Part shown: positions 1 through 15,000 of the stretch, piece after piece
Position numbering within the stretch: the first letter of the stretch is position 1
How the letters are laid out: every line of letters starts with the position of its first letter
Source: Gentiana macrophylla
Taxonomy: Eukaryota > Streptophyta > Magnoliopsida > Gentianales > Gentianaceae
DNA: 64,000 nucleotides
Direction of reading: 5' to 3'
Assembly (NCBI GenBank): GCA_026214975.1
Contig: JAOBSW010000250.1
Coordinates: 25,861-89,860, forward strand
Position numbers and translations under genes: made by a program
The notes under the pieces: generated by a model
The model's database searches: none
The model's input: only the letters and a program-made list of their open reading frames with translations
Told to the model about the DNA's origin: nothing

Positions 1-3000
1 GGGGTTTACAACTTTTTGTATGTAAAAGTATAGTAGAGTTTACTCAAAACGTGGGTTCACGACTTTTTGTATGTAAAAGTATAGTAGAGTTTACTCAAAA
101 CGGGGGGTTACAACTTTTTGTGTATAATTGTAGTAGAGTTTACACAAAATGGGGGTTTACAACTTTTGGTATATAAAATTATTGTAGAGTTTACTCAAAC
201 GGGGGTTTACAACTTTTTGTATATAATTGTATTGTAGAAATTACTCAATAACTCGGGTATACAACTTTTTGTATATAATTGTAGTAGAGTTTATTCAAAA
301 CGGGGGTTTACAAATTTTAGTATATAACTGTATAGTAGAGTTTACTCAAAATGGGGGTTTACAACTTTTTTTATATAAAATTATAGTAGAGTTTACTAAA
401 AACGAGGGTTTACAACTTTTCGTAAATAATTGTAGTTTAGTTTACTCAAAACGGGGGTTTACAACTTTTCTTATATAATTGTAGTTGAGTTTACTCAAAA
501 TGGGGGTTTACAACTTTTCGTATATAATTGTAGTCGAGTTTACTCAAAACGGGGGTTTACAACTTATAGTATATAATTGTAGTAGAGTTTACAACTTTTT
601 GTATATAATTGTACTAGAGTATACTCAAAATGAGGGTTTACGACTTTTTTGTATATAATTGTATAGTAGAGTTACTAAAAATGAGGGTTTACGACTTTTT
701 TGTATATAATTGTATAGTAGAGTTTACTCAAAACGGTGGTTTACAAATTTTAGTATATAATTGTAGAGTAGAGTTTACTCAAAATGGGGGTTTACAAATT
801 TTTTATATAAAATTATAGTAGAGTTTACTAAAAACGAGGGTTTACAACTTTTCTTGTATAATTGTAGTAGAGTGTACTCAAAACAGAGGTTTACAACTTT
901 TCGTATATAATTGTAGTATAGTTAACTCAAAATTGGGGTTTACAACTATTCTTATATAAATGTAGTTGAGTTTACTCCAAACGGGGGTTACAAATTTTCG
1001 TATATAATTGTAGTAGAGTTTACTCAAAACAGGAGTTTACAACTTTTTGTATATAATTGTAGTAGAGTTTACTCAAAACGAGGGTTTACGACTTTTTTTG
1101 TATATAATTGTATAGTAGAGTTACTCAAAATGATGGTTTACGACTTTTTTGTATATAACTGTATAGTAGAGTTTACTCAAAATGGGGGTTTACGACTTTT
1201 TTGTATATAATTGTATAGTAGAGTTTACTCAAAATGGGTGTTCACAACTTTTTATATATAATTGTATAGTAGAGTTTACTCAAAATGGGGGTTTACAACT
1301 TTTTGTATATAAAATAATAGTAGTAGTTTACTCAAAGCGGGGTTTTACAACTTTTTGTATATAAAATTATAGTAGAGTTCATTAAAAACGGGGTTTACAA
1401 CTTTTTGTATATAATTGTAATAGAGTTTACTCAAAACGGGGGTCTACAACTTTTTTATTTAAAAGTATAGTAGAGTTTATTCAAAATAGGGGTTTACAAC
1501 TTTTTGTGTATAATTGTAGTTGAGTTTACTCCAAACGGGGGTTTACAACTTTTTGCATATAAAATTATAGTAGAGTTTACTCAAACGGGGGTTTACAACT
1601 TTTTGTATATAATTGTATTGTAGAAATTACTCAAAACGTGGGTTTACAAATGTTTGTATATATAATTGTAGTAGAGTTTACTCAAAACGCGGGTTTACAA
1701 ATTTTAGTATATAATTGTATAGTAGAGTTTACTCAAAATGGGGGTTTACGACTTTTTGTATATAAAATTATAGTAGAGTTTACTAAACACGAGGGTTTAC
1801 AACTTTTCATATATAATTGTAGTAGAGTTTACTCAAAATATGGGTTTACAACTTTTCATATACAATTGTAGTATAGTTACTCAAAACGGGGGTTTACTAC
1901 TTTTCGAATATAATTGTCGTAGATTTACTCAAAACGGGGGTTTACATCTTTTCGTTTATAATTGTAGTAGATTTACTCAAAACGGGGGTTTACAACTTTT
2001 CGTATATAAAATTATTGTCGAGTTTACTAAAAATGGGGGTTTACAACTTTTTGTGCATAATTGTATTGTAGAGCTTACTCTAAATGGGGTTTACAACTTT
2101 TTGTATATAAAGTTATAGTAGTGTTTACTAAAAACAGGGGGTCTACAACTTTTTGTATATAATTGTATAGTAGAGTATACTCAAAATGGGGGTTTACAAC
2201 TTTTTGTATATAAAATTATAGTAGAGTTTACTACAAACTGTTACAACTTTTTGTATTTAGTTGTCGTAGAGTTTACTCAAAACGAGGGTTTACAAATTTT
2301 CGTATATAATTGCAATAGAGTTTACTCAAAACGGGGGTGTACAACTTTTCATATATAATTGTATAGTAGAGTATACTCAAATGGGAGTTTACAACTTTTT
2401 GTATATAAAATTATAGTAGAGTTTAATCAAAAAGGGGTTTACAACTTTTTGTATATAATTGTATAGTAGAGTTTACTCAAAACGGGGGTTTAATACTTTT
2501 TGTATATAATTTTATAGTAGAGTTTACTCAAAATAGGGGTTTACAAACTTATAGTATATAATTGTAGTAGTGTTTACTCGAAACGGGGGTTTACAACTTT
2601 TCGTATATAATTGTCGTTGAGTTTACTCAAAATGGGAGTTTACAACTTATAGTATATAAAATTGTAGTCGATTTTACTGAAAACGGGGGTTTACCACTTT
2701 TTGTATATTATTGTAGTAGACTTTACTCAAAACGGCTGTTTACAACTTTTTGTATATATTTGTAAAGTAGAGTTTCCGCAAAATAGAGGTTTACAAATTT
2801 TTGTATATAAAATTATAGTAGAGTTTACTAAAATCGGGGGTTTACAACTTTTTGTATATAATTGTAATAGAATTTACTCAAAACGTGAGTTTACAACTTT
2901 TTGTATATAATTGTATAGTAGAGTTTACTCAAAACGTGGGTTTACAACTTTTTGTATGTAAAAGTATAGTAGAGTTTACTCAAAATGAGGGCTTACAACT

Positions 3001-6000
3001 TTTTGTGTATAATTGTAGTAGAGTTTACTCAAAACGGTGGTTTACAACTTTTTGTATATAAAATTATAGTATAATTTACTCAAACGGGGGTTTATAAATT
3101 TTTGTATATAATTGTATTGTAGAAATTACTAAAAAAACACGGGTTTACAACTTTTTGAATATAATTGTAGTAGTGTTTACTCAAAACGGGGGTTTACAAA
3201 TTTTAGTATATAATTGTATAGTAGAGTTTACTCAAAATAGGGGTTTTCAACATTTTTTATATAAAATTATAGTAGTTTTTACTAAAAATGAGGGTTTACA
3301 ACTTTTCCTATATAATTGTAGTAGAGTGTAATCAAAACAGGGTTTACAAATTTTCTTATATAATTGTAGTATAATTTACTCAAAACAGGGGTCTACAGCT
3401 TTTCATATATAATTGTAGTAGAGTTTACTCAAAATGGGGGTTTACAACTATTCGTATATAATTGTAGTGGAGTTTACTCAAAACGTGGGTTTACAACTTA
3501 TAGTAAATAATTGTAGTAGAGTTTACTCAAATGGGGGTTTACAATTCTTTGTATATAATTGGAGTAGAGTTTACTCAAAACGAGGGTTTACCACTTTTTT
3601 GTTAGAATTGTATATTAGAGTTTACTCAAAATAGGGGTTTACAACTTTTTGTATATAAAATTATAGTTGAGTTTACTCAAAACGGGGTTTTACAACTTAT
3701 TTTAAATAAAATTATAGTAGAGTTTACTAAAAACGGGGTTTACAAGTTTTTGTATATAATTGTAATAGAGTTTACTCAAAACGCGGGTTTTCAAATTTTT
3801 GAATATAATTGTATAGTAGAGTTTTCTCAAAACGTGGGTTTACAACTTTTTGGATGTAAAAGTATAGTAGAGTTTACTCAAAAAGGCGGTTTACAACTTT
3901 TTGTGTATAATTGTAGTATAGTTTACTTAAAACGGGGGTTTACAACTTTTTGTATATAAATTTATAGTAAAGTTTACTGCAACGGGGGTTTACAACTTTT
4001 TTGAATATAATTGTATAGTAGAGTTTACTCAAAATGGTGGTTTACAAATATTTGTAAATAAAATTATAGTAGAGTTTACTAAAAATAGGGTTTTACAACT
4101 TTGTGTATATAATTGTAATAGAGTTTACTCAAAACGGGGGTTCACAACGTTTTGTATATAAAATTATAGTAGAGTTTACTAAACACGAGGGTTTACAACT
4201 TTTCATATATAATTGTAGTAGAGTTTACTAAAATAGGGGTTTCCAACTTTTCGTGGACAATTGTAGTATAGTTTAATCAAAACGGGGGTTTACAACTTTT
4301 CGTATATAATTGTAGTAGATTTACTCAAAACGGGGGTTTACAACTTCTCGTATATAATTGTAGTAGAGTTTACTCAAAACGGGGGTTTACAACTTTTCGT
4401 ATATAAAATTATAGTCGAGTTTACTCAAAACGGGGGTTTACAACTTTTTTTACATAATTGTATAGTAGAGCATACTCTAAATGGGGTTTACAAATTTTTG
4501 TATATAAAGTTATTGTATAGTTTACTAAAAACAGGGGGTTTACAACTTTCTGTATATAATTGTATAGTAGAGTATACTCAAAATGGGGGTTTACAACTTA
4601 TTGTATATAAAATTATAGTAGAGTTTACTACAAACAGGGGTTTACAACTTTATGTGTATAAATGTCGTAGAGTTTACTCAAAACGGGGTTTTACAAATTT
4701 TCTTATATAATTGTAGTAGAGTTTACTCAAAACGGGGGTATACAACTTTTCATATATAATTGTATAGTAGAGTTTACTCAAACGGGAGTTTACAACTTTT
4801 TTAATATAAAATTATATTAGAGTTTATTCAAACCGGGGGTTTACAATTTTGTATATAATTGTATTGTAGAGTTTACTCAAAACGGGGTTTACAAATTTTT
4901 GTATATAATTGTATAGAAGAGTTTACTCCAAACAAGGGTTTACAACTTATAGTATATAATTGTAGTAGAGTTTACTCGAAATAGGTGTTTGCAACTTTTT
5001 GTATATAATTGTCGTTGAGTTTACTCAAAACGGGAGTTTACAAATTATAGTATATTAAATTATAGTAGAGTTTACACAAAACGGGGGTTTACAACTTTTC
5101 GTATATAATTGTATAGTAGAGTTCACTCAAAATGGGGGTTTACTACTTTTTGTATATAAAATTATAGGCGAGTTTACTCAAAATGGGGTTTACCACTTTT
5201 TGTATATTATTGTAGTAGGCTTTACTCAAAACGGCGGTTTACAACTTTTTTGTATATAATTGTAAAGTAGAGTTTACTCAAAACGGAGGTTTACAAATTT
5301 TTGTATATAAAATTATAGTAGAGTTTACTAAAAATAGGGGTTTACAACTTTTTGTATATAATTGTAATATAATTGAAGTAGAGTTTATTCAAAACGGTAG
5401 TTTACAACTTTTCATATATAAGTGTAGTAGAGTTTACTCAAAATGGGGGTTTAAAACTTAGAGTATATATTTGTAGTAGAGTTTACTCAATACGGGGGTT
5501 TATAACTTTTTGTATATAATTGTAAAGTATAGTTTACTCAAAACGGGGGTTTACTACTTTTGGTACATAAACTTATAGTAGAGTTTACTCAAAATGTGTA
5601 TTTACAGTTTTTTTATATATAATTGTAGTAGAGTTTACTCAAAATAGGGGTTCACTACTTTTTGTATATAATTTTATAGTAGAGTTTACTCAAAATGGGG
5701 GTTTAGAATTATAGTATATAATTGTAGTAGAGTTTACTCAAAATAGGGGTTTACAACTTTTTGTATATAAAATTGTAATAGAGTTTACTCAAAACGGGGG
5801 TTACAACTTTTCGTATATAATTGTTTAGTAGAGTTCACTCAAAACGGGGTTTTACAAATTTTTGTTTATTAAATTATAGTCGAGTTTACTCAAAATGCAT
5901 GTTTACCAGTTTTTGTATATTATTGTAGTAGACTTTACTCAAAACAGCAGTTTACAACTTTTTTGTATATAATTGTAAAGTAGAGTTTACTCAAAACGGA

Positions 6001-9000
6001 GGTTTACAAATTTTTGTAAATAAAATTGTAGAAGAGTTTACTAAAAACGGTGGTTTACAACTTTTTGTATATAATTGTAATAAAGTTTAATCAAAACATG
6101 GGTTTACAACTTTGTGTATATAATTATATAGTACGGTTTACTCAAAACGTGGGTTTACTACTTTTTGTATGTAAAAGTATAGTAGAGTTTACTCAAAACG
6201 GGGGGTTACAACTTTTTATGTATAATTGTAGTAGAGTTTACACAAAACGAGGGTTTACAACTTTTGGTATATAAAATTATTGTAGAGTTTACTCAAACGG
6301 GGGTTTACAACTTTTTGTATATAATTGTATTGAAGAAATTAATCAACAACTCGGGTATACAACTTTTTGTATATAATTATAGTAGAGTTTATTCAAAACG
6401 GGGGTTTACAAATTTTAGTATATAATTGTATAGTAGAGTTTACTCAAAATGGGGGTTTACAACTTTTTTTATATAAAATTATAGTAGAGTTTACTAAAAA
6501 CGAGGGTTTACAACTTTTCGTAAATAATTGTAGTATAGTTTACTCAAAATGGGGGTTTACAACTTTTCTTATATAATTGTAGTTGAGTTTACTCAAAACA
6601 GGGGTTTACAACTTTTCTTATATAATTGTAGTTGAGTTTACTTAAAACGGGGGTTTACAACTTTTCGTATATAATTGTAGTAGAGTTTACTCAAAACGGG
6701 GGTTTACAACTTATAGTATATAATTGTAGTAGAGTTTACTAAAAACAGGAGTTTATGACTTTTTGTATATAATTGTAGTAGCGTATACTCAAAACGAGGG
6801 TTTACGACTTTTTTGTATATAATTGTATAGTAGAGTTACTCAAAATGAGGGTTTACGACTTTTTTTGTATATAATTGTATAGTAGAGTTTACTCAAAATG
6901 GGGGTTTACGACTTTTTTGTTTATAATTGTATGGTGGAGTTTACTCAAAATGGGGGTCTAGAACATTTGGTAGATAATTGTATAGTAGACTTTACTCAAA
7001 ATGGGGGTTTACAACTTTATGTATATAAATTATAGTAAAGTTCCCTAAAAAAAGGGTTTACAACTTTTTGTATATAATTGTAATAGAGTTTACTCTAAAC
7101 GGGGGTTTACAACTTTTTGTATATAATTGTATAGTAGAGTTTACTCAAAACGTGGCTTTACAACTTTTTGTATGTAAAAGTATACTAGATTTTACTCAAA
7201 ACGGGGCTTTACAACTTTTTGTGTATAATTGTAGTTGAGTTTACTCAAAATGGGGGTTTACAACTTTTTGTATATAAAATTATAGTAGAGTTTACTCAAA
7301 CAGGGATTTACAACTTTTTGTATATAATTGTATTGTAGAAATTACTCAAAATGCGGGTTTACAAATGTTTGTATATATAATTATAGTACAGTTTACTCAA
7401 AACGGGGGTTTACAAATTTTAGTATATAATTGTATAGTAGAGTTTAATCAAAATGGGGGTTTACAACTTTTTGTATATAAAATTATAGTAGAGTATACTA
7501 AACACGGGGTTTACAACTTTCCATATATAATTGTAGTAGAGTTTACTCAAAATAGGGGTTTACAACTTTTCATATATAATTGTAGTATAGTTTACTCAAA
7601 ACAGGGGTTTACAACTTTATGTATATAAAATTGTAGTAGAGTTTACTCAAAACTGGGGTTTACAACTTTATGTATATAAAATTGTAGTAGAGTTTATTCA
7701 AAACTAAGGTTTACAACTTTTCCTATATAATTGTAGGAGAGTTTACTCCAAACGGGGTTTACAACTTATAGTATATAATTGTTGTAGAGTTTACTCAAAA
7801 CAGGGGTTTACAACTTTTTGTATATAATTGTAGTAGACTTTACACAAAACGAGGGTTTACAACTTTTTCCTATATAATTGTATTGTAGAGTTTACTCAGA
7901 ATAGGGGTTTGCAACTTTTTTTTATATAAAATTATAGTAGAGTTTACTCAAAATGGGGTTTAACAACTTTTTGTTTATAATTGTATAGTAGTGTTTACTC
8001 AAAACAGGGGTTTACAACTTTTTATATATAATTATAGTAGAGTTTAATGAAAATCGGGGTTTACAACTTTTTGTATATAATTGTATAGTAGAGTTTACTC
8101 AAAATGGGGGTTTACAACTTTTTTTATATAAAATTATAGTAGAGTTTACTAAAAACGAGGGTTTACAACTTTTCGTAAATAATTGTAGTATAGTTTACTC
8201 AAAATGGGGGTTTACAACTTTTCTTATATAATTGTAGTTGAGTTTACTCAAAACAGGGGTTTACAACTTTTCTTATATAATTGTAGTTGAGTTTACTCAA
8301 AATCGGGGTTTACAACTTTTCGTATATAATTGTAGTCGAGTTTACTCAAAACGGGGGTTTACAACTTATAGTATATAATTGTAGTAGAGTTTACTAAAAC
8401 AGGAGTTTATGACTTTTTGTATATAATTGTAGTAGCGTATACTCAAAGCGAGGGTTTCTGACTTTTTGTATATAATTGTATAGTAGAGTTACTCAAAATG
8501 AGGGTTTACGACTTTTTGTATATAATTGTATAGTAGAGTTTACTCAAAATGGGGGTTTACGACTTTTTTGTTTATAATTGTATGGTGGAGTTTACTCAAA
8601 ATGGGGGTCTAGAACATTTGGTAGATAATTGTATAGTAGACTTTACTCAAAATGGGGGTTTACAACTTTATGTATATAAATTATAGTAAAGTTCCCTAAA
8701 AAAAGGGTTTACAACTTTTTGTATATAATTGTAATAGAGTTTACTCTAAACGGGGGTTTACAACTTTTTGTATATAATTGTATAGTAGAGTTTACTCAAA
8801 ATGGGGGTTTACAACTTTTTTTATATAAAATTATAGTAGAGTTTACTAAAAGCGAGGGTTTACAACTTTTAAGTAAATAATTGTAGTATAGTTTACTCAA
8901 AATGGGGTTTACAACTTTTCTTATATAATTGTAGTTGAGTTTACTCAAAGCAGGGGTTTACAACTTTTCTTATATAATTGTAGTTGAGTTTACTTAAAAC

Positions 9001-12000
9001 GGGGGTTTACAACTTTTCGTATATAATTGTAGTAGAGTTTACTCAAAACGGGGGTTTACAACTTATAGTATATAATTGTAGTAGAGTTTACTAAAAACAG
9101 GAGTTTATGACTTTTTGTATATAATTGTAGTAGCGTATACTCAAAACGAGGGTTTACGACTTTTTTGTATATAATTGTATAGTAGAGTTACTCAAAATGA
9201 GGGTTTACGACTTTTTTTGTATATAATTGTATAGTAGAGTTTACTCAAAATGGGGGTTTACGACTTTTTTGTTTATAATTGTATGGTGGAGTTTACTCAA
9301 AATGGGGGTCTAGAACATTTGGTAGATAATTGTATAGTAGACTTTACTCAAAATGGGGGTTTACAACTTTATGTATATAAATTATAGTAAAGTTCCCTAA
9401 AAAAAGGGTTTACAACTTTTTGTATATAATTGTAATAGAGTTTACTCTAAACGGGGGTTTACAACTTTTTGTATATAATTGTATAGTAGAGTTTACTCAA
9501 AACGTGGCTTTACAACTTTTTGTATGTAAAAGTATACTAGATTTTACTCAAAACGGGGCTTTACAACTTTTTGTGTATAATTGTAGTTGAGTTTACTCAA
9601 AATGGGGGTTTACAACTTTTTGTATATAAAATTATAGTAGAGTTTACTCAAAGCGAGGATTTACAACTTTTTGTATATAATTGTATTGTAGAAATTACTC
9701 AAAATGCGGGTTTACAAATGTTTGTATATATAATTATAGTACAGTTTACTCAAAACGGGGGTTTACAAATTTTAGTATATAATTGTATAGTAGAGTTTAA
9801 TCAAAATGGGGGTTTACAACTTTTTGTATATAAAATTATAGTAGAGTATACTAAACACGGGGTTTACAACTTTCCATATATAATTGTAGTAGAGTTTACT
9901 CAAAATAGGGGTTTACAACTTTTCATATATAATTGTAGTATAGTTTACTCAAAACAGGGGTTTACAACTTTATGTATATAAAATTGTAGTAGAGTTTACT
10001 CAAAACTGGGGTTTACAACTTTATGTATATAAAATTGTAGTAGAGTTTATTCAAAACTAAGGTTTACAACTTTTCCTATATAATTGTAGGAGAGTTTACT
10101 CCAAACGGGGGTTTACAACTTATAGTATATAATTGTTGTAGAGTTTACTCAAAACGGGGGTTTACAACTTTTTGTATATAATTGTAGTAGACTTTACACA
10201 AAACGAGGGTTTACAACTTTTTCCTATATAATTGTATTGTAGAGTTTACTCAGAATAGGGGTTTGCAACTTTTTTATATAAAATTATAGTAGAGTTTACT
10301 CAAAATGGGGTTTAACAACTTTTTGTTTATAATTGTATAGTAGTGTTTACTCAAAACAGGGGTTTACAACTTTTTATATATAATTATAGTAGAGTTTAAT
10401 GAAAATCGGGGTTTACAACTTTTTGTATATAATTGTATAGTAGAGTTTACTCAAAACATGGGTTTATAACTTTTCGTATATAATTGTAGTAGAGTGTACT
10501 CAAAATGGGGGGTTACAACTCTTTGTATATAATTGTAAAGTAGTGTTTACTCAAAACGGGGGTTTACAACTTTTCTATATAATAGTCATAGAGTTTACTC
10601 ACAACAGGGTTTTATAACATTTCGTATATAATTGTATAGTAGAGTTTACTCAAACGGGGGTTTACAACTTTTTGTAAACAATGTAAAAGTAGAGTTTACT
10701 CAAAACTGGTGTTTACAACTTATAGTATATAATTGTAGTAGAGTTTACTCAAAATGGGGTTTTTCAACTTTTCGTATATAATTGTAGTAGAGTTTACACA
10801 AAACGGGGGTTTACAACTTTCTGTATATAATTGTAGCAGAGTTTACTCAAAATGAGGGTTTACAACTTTTTTGTATATAATTGAATAGTAGAGTCTACTC
10901 AAAATGGGGGTTTACAATTTTTTGTATATAAATTAGAGTAGAGTTTACTTAAAACGGGATTTTAAGACTTTTTGAATATAAATTGTATCGTAGAGTTTAA
11001 TCAAAATAGGGGTTTACAACTTTTTATACATAATTGTAGTATAGTTTACTCAAAACAGGGGTTTACCACTTTTCGTATATAATTGTACAGTAGTGTTTAC
11101 TCAAACGGGGGTTTACAACTTTTTGTATATAATTGTATAGTAGAGTTTACTCAAAACGGGGGTATACAACTTTTTGTGTATAATTGTATAGTAGAGTTTA
11201 ATCAAAACGGGGGTTTACCACTTTTGTATATAATTGTATAGTAGAGTTTACTCAAAACAAGGGTTTACAAATTTTTTTATATAAATTTATAGTCGAGATT
11301 TACTAAAAACGGGGTTTACAACTTTTTGTATATAATTGTAATAGAGTTTACTCAAAACGGGGGTTTTTTGTATCTAATGTATAGTAGTGTTTACTCAAAA
11401 CGCGGGTGTACAATTTTTTGTATGTATAAGTATAGTAAAGATTACTCAAAACGGGGGTTTACAACTGTTTGTGTATAATTGTAGTAAGGTTTACTCAAAA
11501 TGGGGTTTTACAACTTTGTATATATAAAATTATAGTATAGCTTACTCAAACGGGGGTTTACAACTTTTTGTATATAATTGTATTGTAGAATTACTCAAAA
11601 CGCGGGTTTACATCTTTTTGTATATAATTTAGTAGAGTTTACTCAAAACGGGGTTTACAAATTTTAGTATATACTTGTATAGTAGAGTTTACTCAAAATA
11701 GGGGTTTACAACTTTTTGTGTATAATTGTAGTTGAGTTTACTCAAAACGGGGTTTTACAAGTTTTTATATAAAATTATAGTACAGTTTACTCAAATGGGG
11801 ATTTACAACTTTTTGTATATAATTGTATGGTAGAATTAATCAAAACGTGGGTTTACATCTTTTTGTATATAATTGTAGTAGAGTTCACTCAAAACGGGAA
11901 CTTTTCGTATATAATTTTTATAGTAGAGTACAGTCAAAACGGGGTTTACAACTTTTCTAATATAATTGTATGTAGAATTTACTCAAAACAGGGGTTTACA

Positions 12001-15000
12001 TTTTTTTGTAAATAAAATTATAGTACTGTTTAATCAAAATTGGGGTTTACAACTTTATGTATATAATTGTGTAGTGGAATTTGTTTACAACTTTTTGTAT
12101 ATAAAATTATAGAAGAGTTTACTCAAAACGGGGTATTACAAATTTTTGTATGTAATTGTAATAGAGTTTACTCAAAACGTGGGTTTACAACTTTTTGTAT
12201 ATAATTGTATAGTAGAGTTTCCTCAAAACACGGGTTTACAACTTTTTGAATGTAAAAGTATATTAGAATTTACTCAAAACGGGGGTTTACAACTTTTTGA
12301 GTATAATTTTAGTAGAGTTTACTCAAAACTGGGGTTTACAACTTTTTGTATATAAAATTATAGTAGAGTTTACTCCAACGGGGGTTTACAACTTTTTGTA
12401 TAGAGTTGTATTGTAGAAATTACTCAAAACGCGGGTTTACAACATTTTGTATATAATTGTAGTAGAGTTTACTCAAAACGGAGGATTACAAATTTTAGTA
12501 TATAATTTTATAGTAGAGTTTACTCAAAAATCGGGTTTACAACTTTTTGTATATAAAATTATAGGAGAGTTTATTAAAAACTAGGTTTACAACTTTTCAT
12601 ATATAATTGTAGTAGAGTTTACTCAAAATCCTTACAACTTTTCGTATATAATTGTAGTATAGTTTACTCAAAACGGGGGTTTATAACATTTCGTATATAA
12701 TTGTAGTAGATTTACTCAAAACGGGGGTTTACAACTTTACGTATATAATTGTAGTAGAGTTACTCAAAACGGGGGTTTACAACTTTTCTTGTATAAAATT
12801 ATAGACGAGTTTCCTCAAAACGTGGGTTTACAACTTTTTGTACATAATTTTATAGTAGAGCTTACTCAAAATGGGGTTAACAACTTTTTTTATACAAAAT
12901 TATAGTAGAGTTTACTAAAAACAGGGGGTTTACAAATTTTTGTATATAATTGTATAGTAGAGTATACTCAAAATGGGGGTTTACAACTTTTTGTATATAA
13001 AATAATAGTTGAGTTTACTACAAACGGGGGTTTACAACTTTTTGAATATAATTTTTTAGAGTTTATTCAAAACGAGGGTTTATAACTTTTCGTATATAAT
13101 TGTAGTAGAGTTTAGTCAAAATAGGGGTTTACAACTTTTCGTATATAATTGTATAGTAGAGTTTACTCAAACAGGGGTTTACAACTTTTTGTATATAAAA
13201 TAATAGTATTGTTTAATCAAAATGGGGGTTTACAACTTTTTGTATATAAATTATATAGTAGAGTTTAATAAAAAAAACAAGGGTTTACAACTATCAGTAA
13301 ATAATTGTAGTAGAGTTTACTTAAAACGGGGGTTAACAACTTTTCGTATATAATTGTACATAGAGTTTACTCAAACGGGGTTTACAACTTTCTGTAAATA
13401 ATTGTAGTTGAGTTTACTCAAAACGGGGGTTTAAACTCTTTGTATATAATTGTATAGTAGAGTTTACTCAAATAGGGGTTTACAACTTTTTTGTATATAA
13501 AATTATAGTAAAGTTTACAAAAAATAAGGGTTTACAACTTTTTGTATATAATTGAAGTAGAGTTTACTCAAAACGGCAGTTTACAACTATTTCGTATATA
13601 ATTGTAGTAGAGTTTACTCAAAACAAGGGTTTAAAACTTAGAGTATATATTTGTAGTAGAGTCTACTCAATACGGGGGTTTATAACTTTTTGTATATAAT
13701 TGTATAGTAGAGTTTACTCAAAACAGGGGTTTACAACTTTTTGTATATAATATTATAGTAGAGTTTACTCAAAATGAGTGTATACAATTTTTTGTATATA
13801 ATTGTAGTAGAGTTTACTCAAAATAGGGGTTCACAACTTTTTGTATATAATCTTATAGTAGGGTTTAGTCAAAATTGGGGTTTACAACTTATAGTATATA
13901 ATTGCAGTAGAGTTTACTCAAAATAGGGGTGTACAACTTTTTGTATGTAAAATTGTAGTAGCGTTTACTAAAATGGGGGTTTACAACTTTTCGTATATAA
14001 TTGTATAGTAGAGTTCACACAAAACGGGGTTTACAACTTTTTGTATATTAAATTATAGTCGAGTTTACTAAAAATAGGGGTTTACAACTTTTTGTATTTA
14101 ATTGAAGAAGAGTTTACACAAAACGGCAGTTTACAACTTTTCGTATATAAATGTAGTAGAGTTTACTCAAAGCGGGGTTTAAAACTTTGAGTATATAATT
14201 GTAGTAGAGTATACTCAATACGGGGGTTTATAACTTTTTGTATATAATTGTACAGTAGAGTTTACTCAAATGGGGGTTTACAAATTTTTGTATATAAAAT
14301 TATAGTAGAGTTTACTAAAAATAGGGGTTTACAACTTTTTTGTATATAATTGGAGTTGAGTTTACTCAAAACGGCAGTTTATAACTTTTTGTATATAATT
14401 GTAGTAGAGTTTACTCAAAACGGGGGTTTAAAACTTAGAGTATATATTTGTAGTAGAGTTTACTCAATACGGGGGTTTATAACTTTTTGTATATAATTGT
14501 ATTAGAGTTTACTCAAAACGGGGGTTTACAACTTTTTGTATATAAAATTATAGTAGAGTTTACTCAAAATGTGTGTATACAATTTTTTGTATATAATTGT
14601 AGTAGAGTTTACTCAAAATCGGGGTTCACAACTTTTTGCATATAATTTTATAGCAGAGTTTACTCAAAATGGAGGTTTAGAGTATACTCAAAATGGGGGT
14701 TTACAACTTTTTGTATATATAATTATAGTAGAGTTTACTACAAGCAGGAGTTTACAACTTTTTGTATATAAATGTCGTAGATTTTTTTCAAAACGGGGGT
14801 TTACAAATTTTCATATATAATTGTAGTAGAGTTTACTCAAAACGGGGGTATACAACTTTTTGTATATAATTGTATAGTAGAGTTTACTCAAACGGGAGTT
14901 CACAACTTTTTGAATATAAAATTATATTAGAGTTTAATCAAAACGGGGGTTTACAACTTTTTGTATATAATTGTATAGTAGAGTTTACTCAAAACAGGGG

